From Litomosoides sigmodontis (taxonomy: Eukaryota > Nematoda > Chromadorea > Rhabditida > Onchocercidae): a stretch of DNA of 64,000 nucleotides. Made by a program: the position numbers and the translations under genes. How positions within the stretch are numbered: position 1 is the stretch's first letter; every line of letters starts with the position of its first letter. The notes under the pieces are model-generated. The model searched no databases and was not told where the DNA came from. It saw only the letters and a list, made by a program, of their open reading frames with translations. This document shows, piece by piece, positions 1 to 12,400 of this stretch. The DNA lies in NCBI GenBank assembly GCA_963070105.1, contig OY718804.1, positions 6,905,317 through 6,969,316 of the forward strand, read 5' to 3'.

Positions 1-330
1 AAGGTACTTTTGCTCTCTTGTCATTTCGCTATGTTAATTACAGCTTTTGCCATTTCCCGAATTAATTCTTTTTCAATGGACCTAAAAAAGAGGTGTGCTG
101 CTGCAGTTATTTCTGATAAAAAGTAAAAATTCCAGCAAGATTTTAGGAGTTTATTTTAATTTTGAAAATTAAGCAAGCAATGAGTGGGAGAGGAGGAGAT
201 AATAGATTTCTTCAATTCGAGTGCCACTATCAGAGCACTTGTAAAATGGGAATGATTAGGTTGGGAAATATCATGAAAGCTTATCTCTATATTTCCCAAA
301 AAAAGTAATAATAATAATTGACAATAATAA
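1..330. other. no gene recognised (left edge)
   Basis: AT-rich sequence leading into the microsatellite. Stops occur in all frames apart from a long minus-strand frame that is only the continuation of the repeat reading. Upstream exons of the BAR-like gene may lie here or beyond the left edge, but I could not place one. Confidence 0.5.
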
Positions 331-333
331 TTG

Positions 334-699
<366 letters not shown>

Positions 700-808
700 A
701 GTAATTAATAATAATAATAAAACAATGATAATAGGAAAAAATTGAACTAAGCAAATATAATGGATGATTCCGTTAGAAAAGAATTAAATTTCAAAATGAC
801 TGTTGCAG

Positions 809-2133
809 TATATGCCATATTTTGTTTCTGGCACTTTCTACGAGGCACTTCAAGCGACAGCAAATGTTTGCATTTCAATTGCGAAACAGGAACGTGAAGC
901 TCAAATGGAAGCGTTTCAACGGGTGGTTACACCGATGAAGAGTTGGATTCAGGAAGATTACCCACGCCTTATGAAGGTTACGCAGAATTCTCATGCACTT
1001 TCCTATCTGACGAAACAGATTGAAACGTTCAGGATCATATTCATCATGATCCTCAACATCATAGACCAAACCAAATATGGTTCAAATGGATTATTCAAAT
1101 AAATTATGAGGTTGAACTGAAAAGCTTTGAAGAGCCAAAAACTCAAAAAGTATTATTTGATGAGCTGAAATGATAGCGGTAAAATATTTGCAAAGATTTG
1201 TAAATCGTCTAATGACAAATATGACTTTTAGGACATTAAGAAGTGTTACAATCTAAAGGATAAAATGGATCGAACTATGGCAAGTGTGGAAGCGCGGAAA
1301 ACGCCGGAGCGCCTTATGAAGGCGCAAGAAGCAAAAAATAAGCATCAGTTATTCTTTGAACGAGTTGAAAATGAGGTTAACTCCGTTTTTTCCCTTAAAA
1401 ATGCTTGAAGTTGTTGTTCACTTATGGAAATCAAAATTTAAGTTTTATAAATTTAAAAATTGCCCATCGCTTTTGAGGTAATGCGTTACAAAGCAGTACA
1501 CAGACATCACATGCAATGCCTTAAAGTTTTGATGCTAAAAAACGTAAGTTTCGTTTCTTTCATATTAAGCTACTCAAAGGGAACTGTCACTTTTTGAATC
1601 GAAAAGGTCATCTGTGATTTCGGCAACTAGCTGAGGTGCATTGAGTAGTAAAAAAGTGAAATAATCGTATCCATGTGCATGTCACTTGTTGCGACGCCAA
1701 ACTCACTAATTCTTTTGTCAACTAAAACTGAGAACCTACCACTTTTGATTGCTACGATGCTCTCTGAGCACGTCATTTCAGGATGACGGATTGTGGGATC
1801 ATTTAAAATTTTTAATTTCATCTAATTTCCGCCTTCCCTATTGCTTATCCATTGATTGACTGCTTTCAGTATCAGTTTGAGCGGAAAGCAAAGGATGAAT
1901 TCCATGCGGCATTAGTCAAATGTGAAGCTGAAGTTAACGCTGGCTGCGCAGCACTGAAAGAAGCAGCCAAATGTAATACTGCTGAAGAATTGGATTTGAA
2001 AGAGTCGAAGCACGAAAGCGGAAAGGGAACGGAAAAGCAAGCCGGTAAAGAAGAGCTGGACAAAAATGAGCGAGAGAGAGAGAGAGAAGGAGGGAGGAAG
2101 AATGAAAGTGCTAGAAAGAATGTTGCAAAATGA
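809..2133 (+). CDS. BAR-like coiled-coil protein, 3' part
   Basis: Four consecutive exons can be joined with every phase closing: 809-976, 1232-1375, 1478-1543 and 1870-2133 (stop). Each is bounded by AG and GT. The product is helical and charged, with segments such as EREAQMEAFQRVVTPMKSWI, KDKMDRTMASVEARK and FERKAKDEFHAALVKC, typical of the long coiled-coil helices of BAR-superfamily membrane-curvature proteins. I infer a BAR-type fold from this pattern; which BAR subfamily is not clear. The last exon ends in a low-complexity Arg/Glu/Lys tail, part of which is encoded by a GA-dinucleotide run. The first listed exon starts at an acceptor (ttgcag), so earlier exons are missing, in or beyond the left edge. 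The EHD-like gene follows on the same strand. It could also be another coiled-coil protein without BAR function. Confidence 0.6.
2068..2098 (+). repeat. GA run inside coding exon
   Basis: A gagagagagaga run within the last exon of the BAR-like gene encodes alternating Arg-Glu. It is in frame, so unit gain or loss that is not a multiple of three bases would shift the short remaining tail. Confidence 0.8.
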
Positions 2134-2766
2134 AATTAAGTAAGAAATCAAATAGCATTGAGAAGTAAAAACGATGCTAACCTGTCTCTTTTCCTCTCGA
2201 GAAGTTTAATTGATTTGCCGGAAGAATAATTCATTGCAATCATTCCATCTCATAGCTTTTCACTCAATCAACAAAAGGGAAATGAACAAAAGTTTCCTTT
2301 GCTAATTAAACAAATGCATATTTGATGCAAAGAGAAATGAAGTTGGAAGCGTTTGCTTTCTATATTAGAGCAGATGGAAGCTAAGAAATGACATTTAAAC
2401 TTGGAGAATTTGGCTAATTTAAATGTCGCTTCAATTATTTCATCAAATATTAATATCATTAATATCAAATTACATTAATTATTATCATTCTTATATCAAC
2501 TAATATCAAACATTAATATTAATATCATTAAAATTGTGTGCAACGTGGGATAAAAGAAATTTTGCTGTACGTGAAGTTACAATATTGGCGACAATTGAAC
2601 AAAGACGGTGGTTTACTGTAGCCAAAAAAATACATGGAAATTATACGATTTGTTAGAAACGGTGAAGTATATAACGAAAGATTTAGTCTCACAATTCACA
2701 ATTCAAACTAATTATTCCTATTTGAAACCTGCAAACCGGCTGCTTCATCACAAAGAAAGGTTTGCA
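2134..2766 (+). other. spacer between BAR-like and EHD-like genes
   Basis: About 630 bp of AT-rich sequence with repeated ATTAATATCA units near 2445-2530. An open stretch at 2608-2766 runs in frame into the proposed EHD start and could be extra N-terminal coding sequence or 5' UTR. No other gene is visible. Confidence 0.45.
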
Positions 2767-5700
2767 ATGTGCAAAGCTGACGAAAAGCCTCTGCCTGATC
2801 CGGCTGTTGTTGGCGTAATGGAGGTCCGATTCAAATTTCTCGATAACTTAAAATACCCTCAAATTATCATAGAATTTAATAAACACGAATAACTGATTGA
2901 TATCTATCTTTTGGGGATAGAATTTGAAAGTTCTTCTAACATCACTCGAAATAATGCATCAAAGTCGCCAGAATTTCAGGCCTTAAAGGCTGCATATCAG
3001 AGAAAAGTGGTACCATCTGAAAAGCGCTATTTGTACCATGAATTCGATACACCACCACTGCGTGATCAAGAGTTCATGGTTCCTTCTCAAATTAGTTATA
3101 AGCGTGAAATTTAAGTCTAAGCGATGAATTTACAAATGATTGTGAGAAATTACAGATAATTAACAAATAACTTAAGGAAATAATTCCGTGGAAAAAATAA
3201 CTTTCAGGGTAAACCAACAATACTATTACTTGGCCAATATTCCGTGGGTAAAACATCTATGATTTCATACTTGTTGAACGGTAATTATCCGGGCGCTGAT
3301 ATCGGTCCTGAACCAACAACCGATATTTTTGCCCATGTTGATTACAGCGAGAAGCCACAAACAATACCGGGCATAACCTTGGCTTCCGATAAGACTTACC
3401 AATTTCAGGTTCACGTTTCAAGTCTACAGCCTGATTTTTCCTGCAGTTTGAAATTTCTTGCATTCAAAATTAGCCAGAATGTTTGGTTTGACATTGGCTG
3501 TTTTTGATTGCTTTTGCGCAACATTCGACTTATACAGTTAATTACTTGCCATCGAATAAGAAGTTAACACATTTAAACTTTCAGTCATTGAATATATTTG
3601 GCGATGTATTTTTAAACAAACTGAGAGCCACACGTTTCAAGGCTCCACTTTTAAAGCACATTTCAATCATCGATACACCTGGAATTCTCACCGGTGACAA
3701 GCAGGTATCGTTTTTGGCATCGGAGAAACTAAATTTGCTCCAGACATTAAGGATTGCCATCAAATAGCAATAGCAAAATTGGAAGTTTTTTTAATTAATT
3801 GGATGCGAGCGAAAGTTTCCAGGTAGAAAGCAGAGGCTATGACTTTGCGAAAGTTATCAAATTTTTGTCCAACAAAGTTGATTGCATATTTTTGCTATTT
3901 GACGCTAACAAGCTTGATATTAGCGACGAGTACAAGCAGGTTTCTCAAAAATTAAAGTTTTTTTTGAATTTTAAAAATTATTTGAGTGTGTTATGAAGCA
4001 ATTTTATCTTCTAGTGTAAGTGTATCGTAGGCATTTGAATATTATAGGTCATTCAAATTTTGGAAGGTAACGAAGATAAAATTAAAATCATCCTAAACAA
4101 AGCTGACTGGGTTAGGCCACGCGAACTAGTTCATGTGCGTGGCGCACTGATGTGGGCACTTGGGAAAATTATGCGTTGTCCAGAAGTACCAAAAGTAATG
4201 ATAGTTATCCTTTCTCTCAACTCTTTTTATTTCAATTTATTTCATGAATTTCATCTTAATTCTTTCCTCTTTCATACTTAAAATTTCAGAGATTTAATGA
4301 GTATGCAACTTCAAAATGAAATTTTTTTTTAAATCCATTGCTATTATTCGGTTTTTTCATTTAACGTTCTAAAACAACAGATGGACTGCCCGAAAAATTG
4401 AATAAATTTCAGGTTTTCATTGGCTCGTTCTGGCCATACTGGTCGGACAAAAATATTCTTCTACGTGATGCAATTCAGGAAGATTTAGAGGCTGTTGTTA
4501 AAGAAATCGCTGATTTGCCTAATTCGTATCATCGTAGACGTGTTAACGATGTCGCAAAGCGGGCCAGAAGTGTGAGGAAATTTTTAAATTAATTTAAATA
4601 TGTTCGCCTTCGCCACTGAAAAATAAATTAATATGTGTAGCTAGCGATGAGCTTTATGGTTGAAAAATAAAAATATTCCGATATTTCAAATTCAAGTTTT
4701 CATGTACTCTTTTTCAGGTACGAATTCACAGCTACGTAATGGATGAAGTTATGAGAAGGAAGTTATTTTTTACTAAAACTCTAACAGCAACGGATACGGC
4801 GACACAACCACACAAATTGCGTAGCGTGTACAAGGCTTTGGCGTTGAGTCGACGAATTGTTCTAAATGATTTTCCGGATCCTGAATTATTCCATATTAAA
4901 GCTAAAGAAGTAGCAGCATTAAACGTTTTTTTTAGTTAGGAATATTTCGAAAGATTAAACTAGAATTTGTCCTTTCATCTTTCAGACAAAACCGAAGGAT
5001 TGGGCTCGAATTGATTACAAGTTAGAAAAGTTACTCAATTCATTCATTGAGAATGACATCTCATCGATTGCGAATGCTGCGATGAATGAAAAGGAATGCG
5101 AAGTGAAATTTCGAGTGCCAAAGAAAATACCGCTTCCTGAGGTTACTGCATTTTATTCTTGCATGCTTCATTAGGCGAATGTTAAAATGCATCTGAAATA
5201 ATTCCACCAATATTTTATGCAAATTAATTCTATCTGTGGTTGAACAATTCCAGCAGTTCTCTGCAAGAAGGAAATGGAAGTTCGGTAGATGACATCTATC
5301 AGTTATATCTCTTAATCATTTACTGATATGATAAAACTTTGCCAAGCTGTGGCTTATTTGTATTCTAGCTAGAGTTGCCATACTATTCACTCTTAGGCTT
5401 TCTAGAGCTTTTCAATTTGGTGTTGTTGGCCAAAAATAACTATCAGCAAACGTGAGTGAGTTAAGTTAAATGTATTGTTTACTCTTTTTTCTAGGACTAT
5501 AACAAATTGGTTAAAAGTAAAAAATTGCCTCAATTTCTTGAAAATTCACAAAATCATTCATCAAAAGAGGAGAAGAAGTTATCTGAGAAGGAGAAAAGTG
5601 CCGGACAGCTCGAACCTGAAAAGATCAAAAGCAAAAGTGCGAAAGATGAAAATGAAGGAAGCGACGAGCGGAAGGGAAAACATCGCAAAGCAAAGGAAAG

Positions 5701-5854
5701 CTCTGAGGAATCAAATCGAAAATCGAAGCAGTCAAGCGTAAAGAGTGAAAAAAATTCAAAAAGTTCACCGAAGCAGAATCCAACGGAAATGAACAAACCT
5801 GCAGAAGGCATTGAGAACAAAGGAAAAGGTTTTTCTTTCAAAAAATTCAATTGA
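2767..5854 (+). CDS. EHD-family dynamin-like ATPase/GTPase lacking an EH domain
   Basis: Ten exons with all phases closing (2767-2814, 2980-3078, 3208-3408, 3585-3704, 3823-3939, 4048-4194, 4413-4571, 4718-4924, 4986-5141, 5495-5854) give about 537 aa. EHD proteins are membrane-remodelling nucleotidases of endocytic recycling and bind mainly ATP. The N-terminal helix with YLYHEFDTPPL precedes the P-loop LLLGQYSVGKTS; then come GPEPTTD (switch I region), IIDTPGILTGDKQ (switch II), the SRGYDFAKVI and LLFDANKLDISDE signatures and NKAD, followed by the helical region (VFIGSFW, RARSVRIHSYVMDE). The core is thus complete and in EHD order. Canonical EHDs of similar length (about 534 aa) carry a C-terminal EH domain; here the last 119 residues are Lys/Ser/Glu-rich with no EH or calcium-loop pattern. 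The ATG at 2767 is the first Met in frame with the joined exons and is less certain than the rest. Confidence 0.85.
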
Positions 5855-6909
5855 AGTAAAAATTGAACTCGGTAATTTAATGCGTTAAAATTATTCAGAT
5901 GAAAGCATTTCACGACCGAAAATGCAAGAAAGTAGCGGCGGCGGCTAAAAAGATACCGACAATGATTTCCTATTTGATTCTAACGATGCAACGAATTGCA
6001 GTAAATTCTGCATAAATTTCATTTTTCTCTGTTGAGAATTTTAAAAGCATCACGAAGTACTGTGTACCTAGAATCTCTCAACATAAAAATATAAAAGCTT
6101 GAAACCTGCATAGGTGGTAAGGTTTTCTTTTCTTCGGAAATCACCACAACCTTCTTTTTAAATTCTCAATTAGTTATCTCTGTAATCTCCATTTTTGTTT
6201 CAAATCTGTGGAACCTTTATCCACTGTTTCCTTCTTTTTTTCTCTCTCTCTCTCTATTCCCATGAAATATCTCTTGTCTGCAATTATATCTGTGACCGAT
6301 AATTTATTGTTAAGAATGTTATTTAACAACAACCCTAATTCATCCGTCTCAATTATGTCGCAAGTGAATTAATTAGCGCACTACAAAAGGAAATCGCCAT
6401 TATCTTGCGCTTCGATCACTTCCAACGGTAGTTGCTGCGCCCCGCGCAGATGACCTCTTAGCGCAACTTCACCAAGCTCTTCTGTCGCATTCACTGACTT
6501 CATTTCTTTATCACTTTCTTGCTGGAAAAAAGCCGCATAACTTGGCAATTAGCTAAATAATTTCGCATTTTATGAAGCTTGGCTTACTCCTCCTCTCTCA
6601 CATCAAAGTGCCTCAACTTTCTCGAGCTAGTCACTTTCTAGAAATTTTAAAAAGTTTGAAACAAAGCATACATTTGTTGTTGAATTGTGTTTGGAATTTA
6701 GTTTAGTCACATTTCGGTGTCTGAAATTTAACAGAAATTTAAACCTCCAAAGGTTGATGTCCAACTGCAATGCGAGAGCGATTTGAAAAAAAGTGACCAA
6801 ACTTACTGTAATCTTACTGTACGCCTTATCAGTAATGCACACAGGGAAGTGTTCACAATTTATCGAGCAAAAGGTAAATTTCATCAGTAAGTGATTACGC
6901 ATGAAGTGC
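5855..6909. other. intergenic, between convergent genes
   Basis: 3' flanks of the EHD-like gene (plus) and the GPCR gene (minus). It includes a short CT run at 6239-6255. No coding potential was recognised on either strand. Confidence 0.5.
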
Positions 6910-9492
6910 TTACGTTGAATGCTCGGTGACATGGAATGATTCCGTAGAAACGAACTTCTTCCTCTTCTGATGCCAATGCATTTGTGCGCGAGCTGTTTTA
7001 ATGCGGTGATTCAGCAGCGTAAATATCGCCGGATATGCGGAACAACTTATGTACGGCAACAGATGAATGTAGTATGATACTATTACAACTACAATTTCCA
7101 TATTTATGAATTACGGAGTGATATTAATTTAAAGTTCAATAAATGCCCAGAAGAAACTGTTGCGCAATAAGTTACTTGTGCAGAAATATATGTTTTATTA
7201 CCTTTTTTTTTTATTTAAATGTGCTAAATTTCAGTTAGTTGAAAATTCAAATTTTGAAGATATTATGACTGGGTCATACACTCGATAGGTGCCTGTGTTT
7301 ACACTGATTTATTTAAGGAGTTTCGATTGGTCACTTCAGCAGTGCCATTCGAAATAGTTTAAAATTTTGTGATAGAATTTATTACTATTGAAATTAGTGG
7401 AAGGAACAAAAGATGAGAAATGCATAAATGCTTACAATAGACTACTTTATAATTTATTAAAACTTTTCACTGATCTTCTAATAAATTCTTCAACAGAACT
7501 CAAATTAGGAAAAAATTTTAATTTATTAATTTACCAACAAGTTACAGTACAAAACATATAGTAACAGCTACAATTTTAACTGTGAAATTGATGAAATTTC
7601 GAATATTTTCAATTTTTTGATAAAAATTAAAAAGGCTTAGCAAACAAATGAAAATACACTAGCCAGTTCGAGTCATTTTATTGATAAATTTGTGCGCAAA
7701 AATGCTTAACCAATAAGGTGACCAGCAAGAAATATAGACTGTTGTAAGCAACAACACCGTTGCGATAAGACGTCGCAATGCGGCGGTGTTGTAACTGAAA
7801 GCATTAACTCTGTTTTGTGACAAAAGTCATTTTCTGATGAAGTTTTATAGTGGCAACTTACCTTTTTCCACTTTCCACTTCACTACTCTCCGCCCTTCTC
7901 ATTCCGTGCAACTGGCAAGGTTAAAAGCTGAAGGTTACCACTTCAGGATAAGTCGAGCAGAAGGTTGAGGGAAAGATCCTTTTAGAAGCAAACAACGGAA
8001 TCTTTCCTGTCGTACCTGACAGAACAACAAATCTGTGAGAAGAGGTAAAGAGCGTACTTGCTAGAGGTAAGTGAATTCGCAGCGTGTCGCCTCAGGAAAA
8101 ATGGCACGGAAACATACCAATAGATCATGCCGCCCAGCGGTATAGCATAGCTAGCAATGCATGAGACTATACCGAAGCCAAGTTCAATATCTGCAAGCGG
8201 TCATCTGAATTGATGAAAAGATCATGCCGCCCAGCGGTATGGCATAGCTGTACTTACGCGCGTCAAGAAGTGCGAAGTAATGAGGAGCCTTACCAGGTGG
8301 CGGCATAAACGTGCATTTTCTCAGTACGTTAACAGTTCGTTGGGTAATGTTAGCATTGAAATAAAGCGTTGACACCTGGCTGTACGCGAAGAGAGGCCAC
8401 AACATTATCATCACAAGCGTCATTGACGCAATTACCTGTGCCACTGCGCACTGCAATAAACTCACACTTCATCATTGCTCCCATCCTAATTACTCTCCTC
8501 ATAACTGTGTGGCTTAAATTATTTCACACTCATTTATTTCTGTCAAATGTCTCATTCAGTTATTCCTTAAATAATTTATTAATTAGTCACTGGTTTAGTC
8601 CTTTCGGAAATCTGCTTATTCAATTGCTGGCTTTGTTTCACTCCTACCACCAATATCTATCATTAATTAATAATTAATTAGTTTCCTTTCTTAAGTGCTG
8701 CTACATCTGCTTGTATTTAACATACGGAAGTGCGTGTGCGTCGAGAATTACAAAAAGGTTGAAAGTTTTTGGCAAAATTCAGAGCGTTTACTTGTCAAAC
8801 TTTCTCCCTATCTTATTGTTTTGTGCAGTTAAATTTAACGAACAATGAAGTTAAGACATTCACTTTCAAACTTGCAGCAACTCGTCGACTTTCCGGATCG
8901 AGACATATCGTTACGTAGCACGTTCGACTAATTAGTACCACAATTACAGGTGCAACGAACTTATTCATCGCTTCAAACACAAGGTACGCGACGCATGAGA
9001 AGGTGCTGAATTTCCAAGTACCAATAACTATGTCAGTTATCAGAAAAAGCATCCCTACAATTTTTCCCATTTACGCCACTCACGCCATGCCAGTTGCGTC
9101 GGATGAGATAAATACTGTTGGACAGTAAGCCAAACTGTTTGAGCGTTGTTATCACTCAAAAACGTACCGATCATTATCATCAGGTCGGAGATGCATAATG
9201 TTACGATGTAAAACAGAATGCTTTTCGGCACTTTCGCAGTAACCGAGAAGAGCAACGGTGCAACCGTGTACAAAACCCAAAAGTTAACAGAAAATCCGAT
9301 GGCATTAACGCCGATATATGCAAATGCAACCCATCGTCGGTAGCCCTTTAAAGTTAGAACTGAATTTGCAAATTCCGAATTGTTGCTATTTTTGCGAAAA
9401 AAAATGAACCATATGAAAGGAAGTTTGATGTAAAATATTCCATAATATACGCAAATAAAAGTAATTGTGCAAGACAACCTCTTTGAAATCAC
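6910..9492 (-). CDS. Rhodopsin-class GPCR, probable peptide receptor
   Basis: A seven-helix receptor split over at least six exons. The first exon, ending at 9084, carries TM1 (IGVNAIGFSVNFWVLYTV) and TM2 (SILFYIVTLCISDLMIM, with the Asp of the LxxxD motif). Then 8864-9027 carries TM3, 8294-8450 TM4, 8058-8190 TM5 (SYAIPLGGMIYWYVSV) and a 3'-proximal exon from 7793 TM6 with the canonical ISCWSPYW. The last piece, 6910 to about 7095, has TM7 (SCSAYPAIFTLLNHR) and a basic tail. Phases close from TM1 to TM6; the TM6-TM7 link was not resolved, so one short exon may be missing. CWxP and the TM7 pattern fit class A neuropeptide receptors of the somatostatin/opioid/galanin type, which signal through G proteins at the plasma membrane; the ligand is unknown. 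The DRY motif is replaced by SRTCY. The true start may lie downstream of 9492, because the first 30 residues look intron-like. Confidence 0.78.
8123..8249. repeat. 30-bp direct repeat, 97 bp apart, TM5 coding segment and intron copy
   Basis: 8123-8152 (inside the TM5 exon) and 8220-8249 (inside the preceding intron) match over 30 bases with one mismatch. The intron copy still reads SYAIPLGGMI. This is a partial duplication of coding DNA across the intron-exon boundary. Confidence 0.9.
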
Positions 9493-12400
9493 TGGGCATG
9501 CGGTATTGTCACTGTTATCATTGAGTTATCACAACAAACTTTCACTCATTAAAATCAAGCAGGCAGATTTTGCACATCTAATTTTTTATACCAATGTGAA
9601 CTGAGCAACTAGATTGAGCAAAAGAAAAGTTGAGCCAAATTCAAATGATAAATGACTTCTTTTTTAATTCCCTTTTCGAATTTAAATCATCCTGAAGCAA
9701 AATTGGATGAAATGGATTTAAACAACCTGAAATGGTATCGAATATTCCAACTGCTTGTAATTGGCAAATTCATCTTCATCCTCAGTTATGATTGTCATAA
9801 TTATTGCTCATAACGTTGCAAAATAAAAAGGCCAAAGTTACTGTAGAGTGCTGCAAATTACGAAATTATTTGATCATAGAAATTTAAATCAATTAAATAG
9901 ATCTATTTACGAGTGAGAGAGGGAGTGATATGCCTTTTTTTGTGTGACTATTTGAGAGAATATCTTTTAAAATAAAAGAAATGAAGGAAAACAGCGTTAA
10001 GTTTTAGATTCACAAATATTTCGCTCCATCGAAATTTGAAGGGCGGAGGAAAGTTAAATATGGGAAGGGTTGCATGAGGATATAATTTAAATTTTTTTTG
10101 TTTCATCCTTGTCAATTTTCATTGCGCAGGTGGTATTATACACCTTTCACTAACAAATTTATTTAGCTTTTTCAGAGTAAGAGAAAATGCATGCATTGAA
10201 GCGGAAATTTTACTGTTAAATTTTCGATTAAATTTGCAAATTGAAAAAGTGTCATATTCAAAAATAAAAAAACATTTTTTCACGCAAGTCTGTCGTTAAA
10301 TACATCAAAAATTAATACATCGCTTTTTTTTCAACGGTTGCTCTGCCAGTGTCAAAATCAAAAATCACTAAAATGTTATTTGCATTGTATTTTTTAGCTT
10401 ACATTTCATTGTTAAGGTAAGTTAAAGAACAAAGCATTGTAAGCATTTTCAAGGAAACAATTTAAAAAGACGAAACTGTGCTTGCCTTAATTAACTGCAA
10501 CTAACAAATTAAAATTATAACATTTCGAAATCCCACGTATAACTCTTCTCTTCCCTTCTCTCTCCTTCTCTCTCTCGCTCTATCTATTCATGAAAGGATT
10601 AACACATTTATCGTAGTGAAAGGTCACGCCAATTAACCAATTAGTACCGTAATGATCAGTGAATGACTTTTGACGATTGCTTGAGGGCATTTCAACCTCA
10701 TTCAATAACTTTAAAGAATTTTATTTATCGCTCAGTTCCTCACTTACTTCCCTCTCCTCCCTTCCCTTAACCTGTAAGGGATGAGAAGCAAGATAAAACG
10801 TACAATTCATGCTTCGTTATTAGTTACGTGCGTGTCAGAGTAAGCAATCCACAGCACTGCAGTCGTCCTTGTCATGTCTACCTGTCAGGTAATTCACTCT
10901 CTCCTAATTTCTAAATGCAAACACCGCAAAAGAACTTCACCTACCGCTCCCTAATATTGCTCTTCAATTATTCAATGAAAAATGTGAAATTTCCGCTTAT
11001 CCATTTCAATCTGAAAAGGTTAGTAAGCGCGTCACGTTGATTTCTATCAGAAATTGCTTGCGTAGATTTTCAAAAATTCTTCTCTCTTCATATTCGAGCA
11101 AGGTGAAAAGTGTAGGTTCAGTTGAGGTTTAAAGCTTAAGTTCATGAGACTAAACTACAGCTCCAGCAAAAAATAAGTCCTGAAAATCAGCGAATTAATT
11201 GTTTTTCGCGCATTCTTTTTTCCTCAGCTCAGTAAACGAAATTTCAAATTTGACGATCAGTACAATCTGGTCTTTTTAAAACTTTTTCACTAATTAAATT
11301 TGATGATTTCTATTAAGCTCTTTTTAACAATTTTCTCCCCTTTCCAACTGAAAATTTTATTTTGACAAAAATGACATCAAATATTAGAACTAATTGGACT
11401 TAATTTGTATAAAAATGAAATACTGTTAGACAACTAATTACGAGAAGCCTCTCTCACTCGTTTCTTTTAGCTCCGTCGACCAGCCTCCTTCTTAATTAAA
11501 ATGAAAAAATCAATTTTGTGATGAAATGACAATTCCTATGTGACTTATATATCACATAGAAAAATTATCAAACAGCGTGTTTGCGCGATCTTTACAGAAT
11601 TGAAATTCGTCATTCGATGAGTGATAGATAACTTTCTGGTAAATTTATCAGTTTGAAATGCAAGAGGACGTGCCTGTTAGCAGTACGAATTTTTCATTTT
11701 TCACAAATCGAACTGAGAGCCTCTCATACAATAAGCAGAATTCAGTCGGAAAGTGAGAAGTTGTAAGAACCAAACTTATCGGAAGCAAAGTCGTAAAAGC
11801 TTTTTCTTCCTAAAAAACAAATTTCAGGAATGAAATGAAATTTGTTTAACTGAAAATAATTCATCACAAAAGACGTGCGACGGAAAAACGGCGATAGCTT
11901 GCGCTGCGAAATGATTATTCTTCCTGCTGTTATCAGATTGTCATCAATCTGTCCATTGCATTCAATCCATTGCATGTGACAAGGAATGAAAATTGGGAAG
12001 ACAATATGAAATTGCTACTTCGTATTAAGCCGCATAGATCGATCGATCAATAAATGGATAATCGAATTAATCAGTAATTGTATTTTCAATTCTCATTGCT
12101 CAATCCATAAATTATGGTATCCAATCTTATCTCCAGCAATGAAGCTGCTTAGCGCTTCTGCTAAGGAAAGCATGGATGAAGCTGCTTGTTTCCGTCATCA
12201 TCCTCCTATCAGGTCACCTAAATCATTCTCTGCAATTTCTCTTGTGAGCACTTCCTCATCCCACTAATATCTGTTAATCCATTTTTGCAAATTGTTGGAG
12301 TGGAAGTTAAACGACGAAAGCAGTAATCATACACTTATCACTTGCAGTGATTACTTTAGCCCATCGTGATTTCTTAGACTTATTGATCGATTCTGAGACA

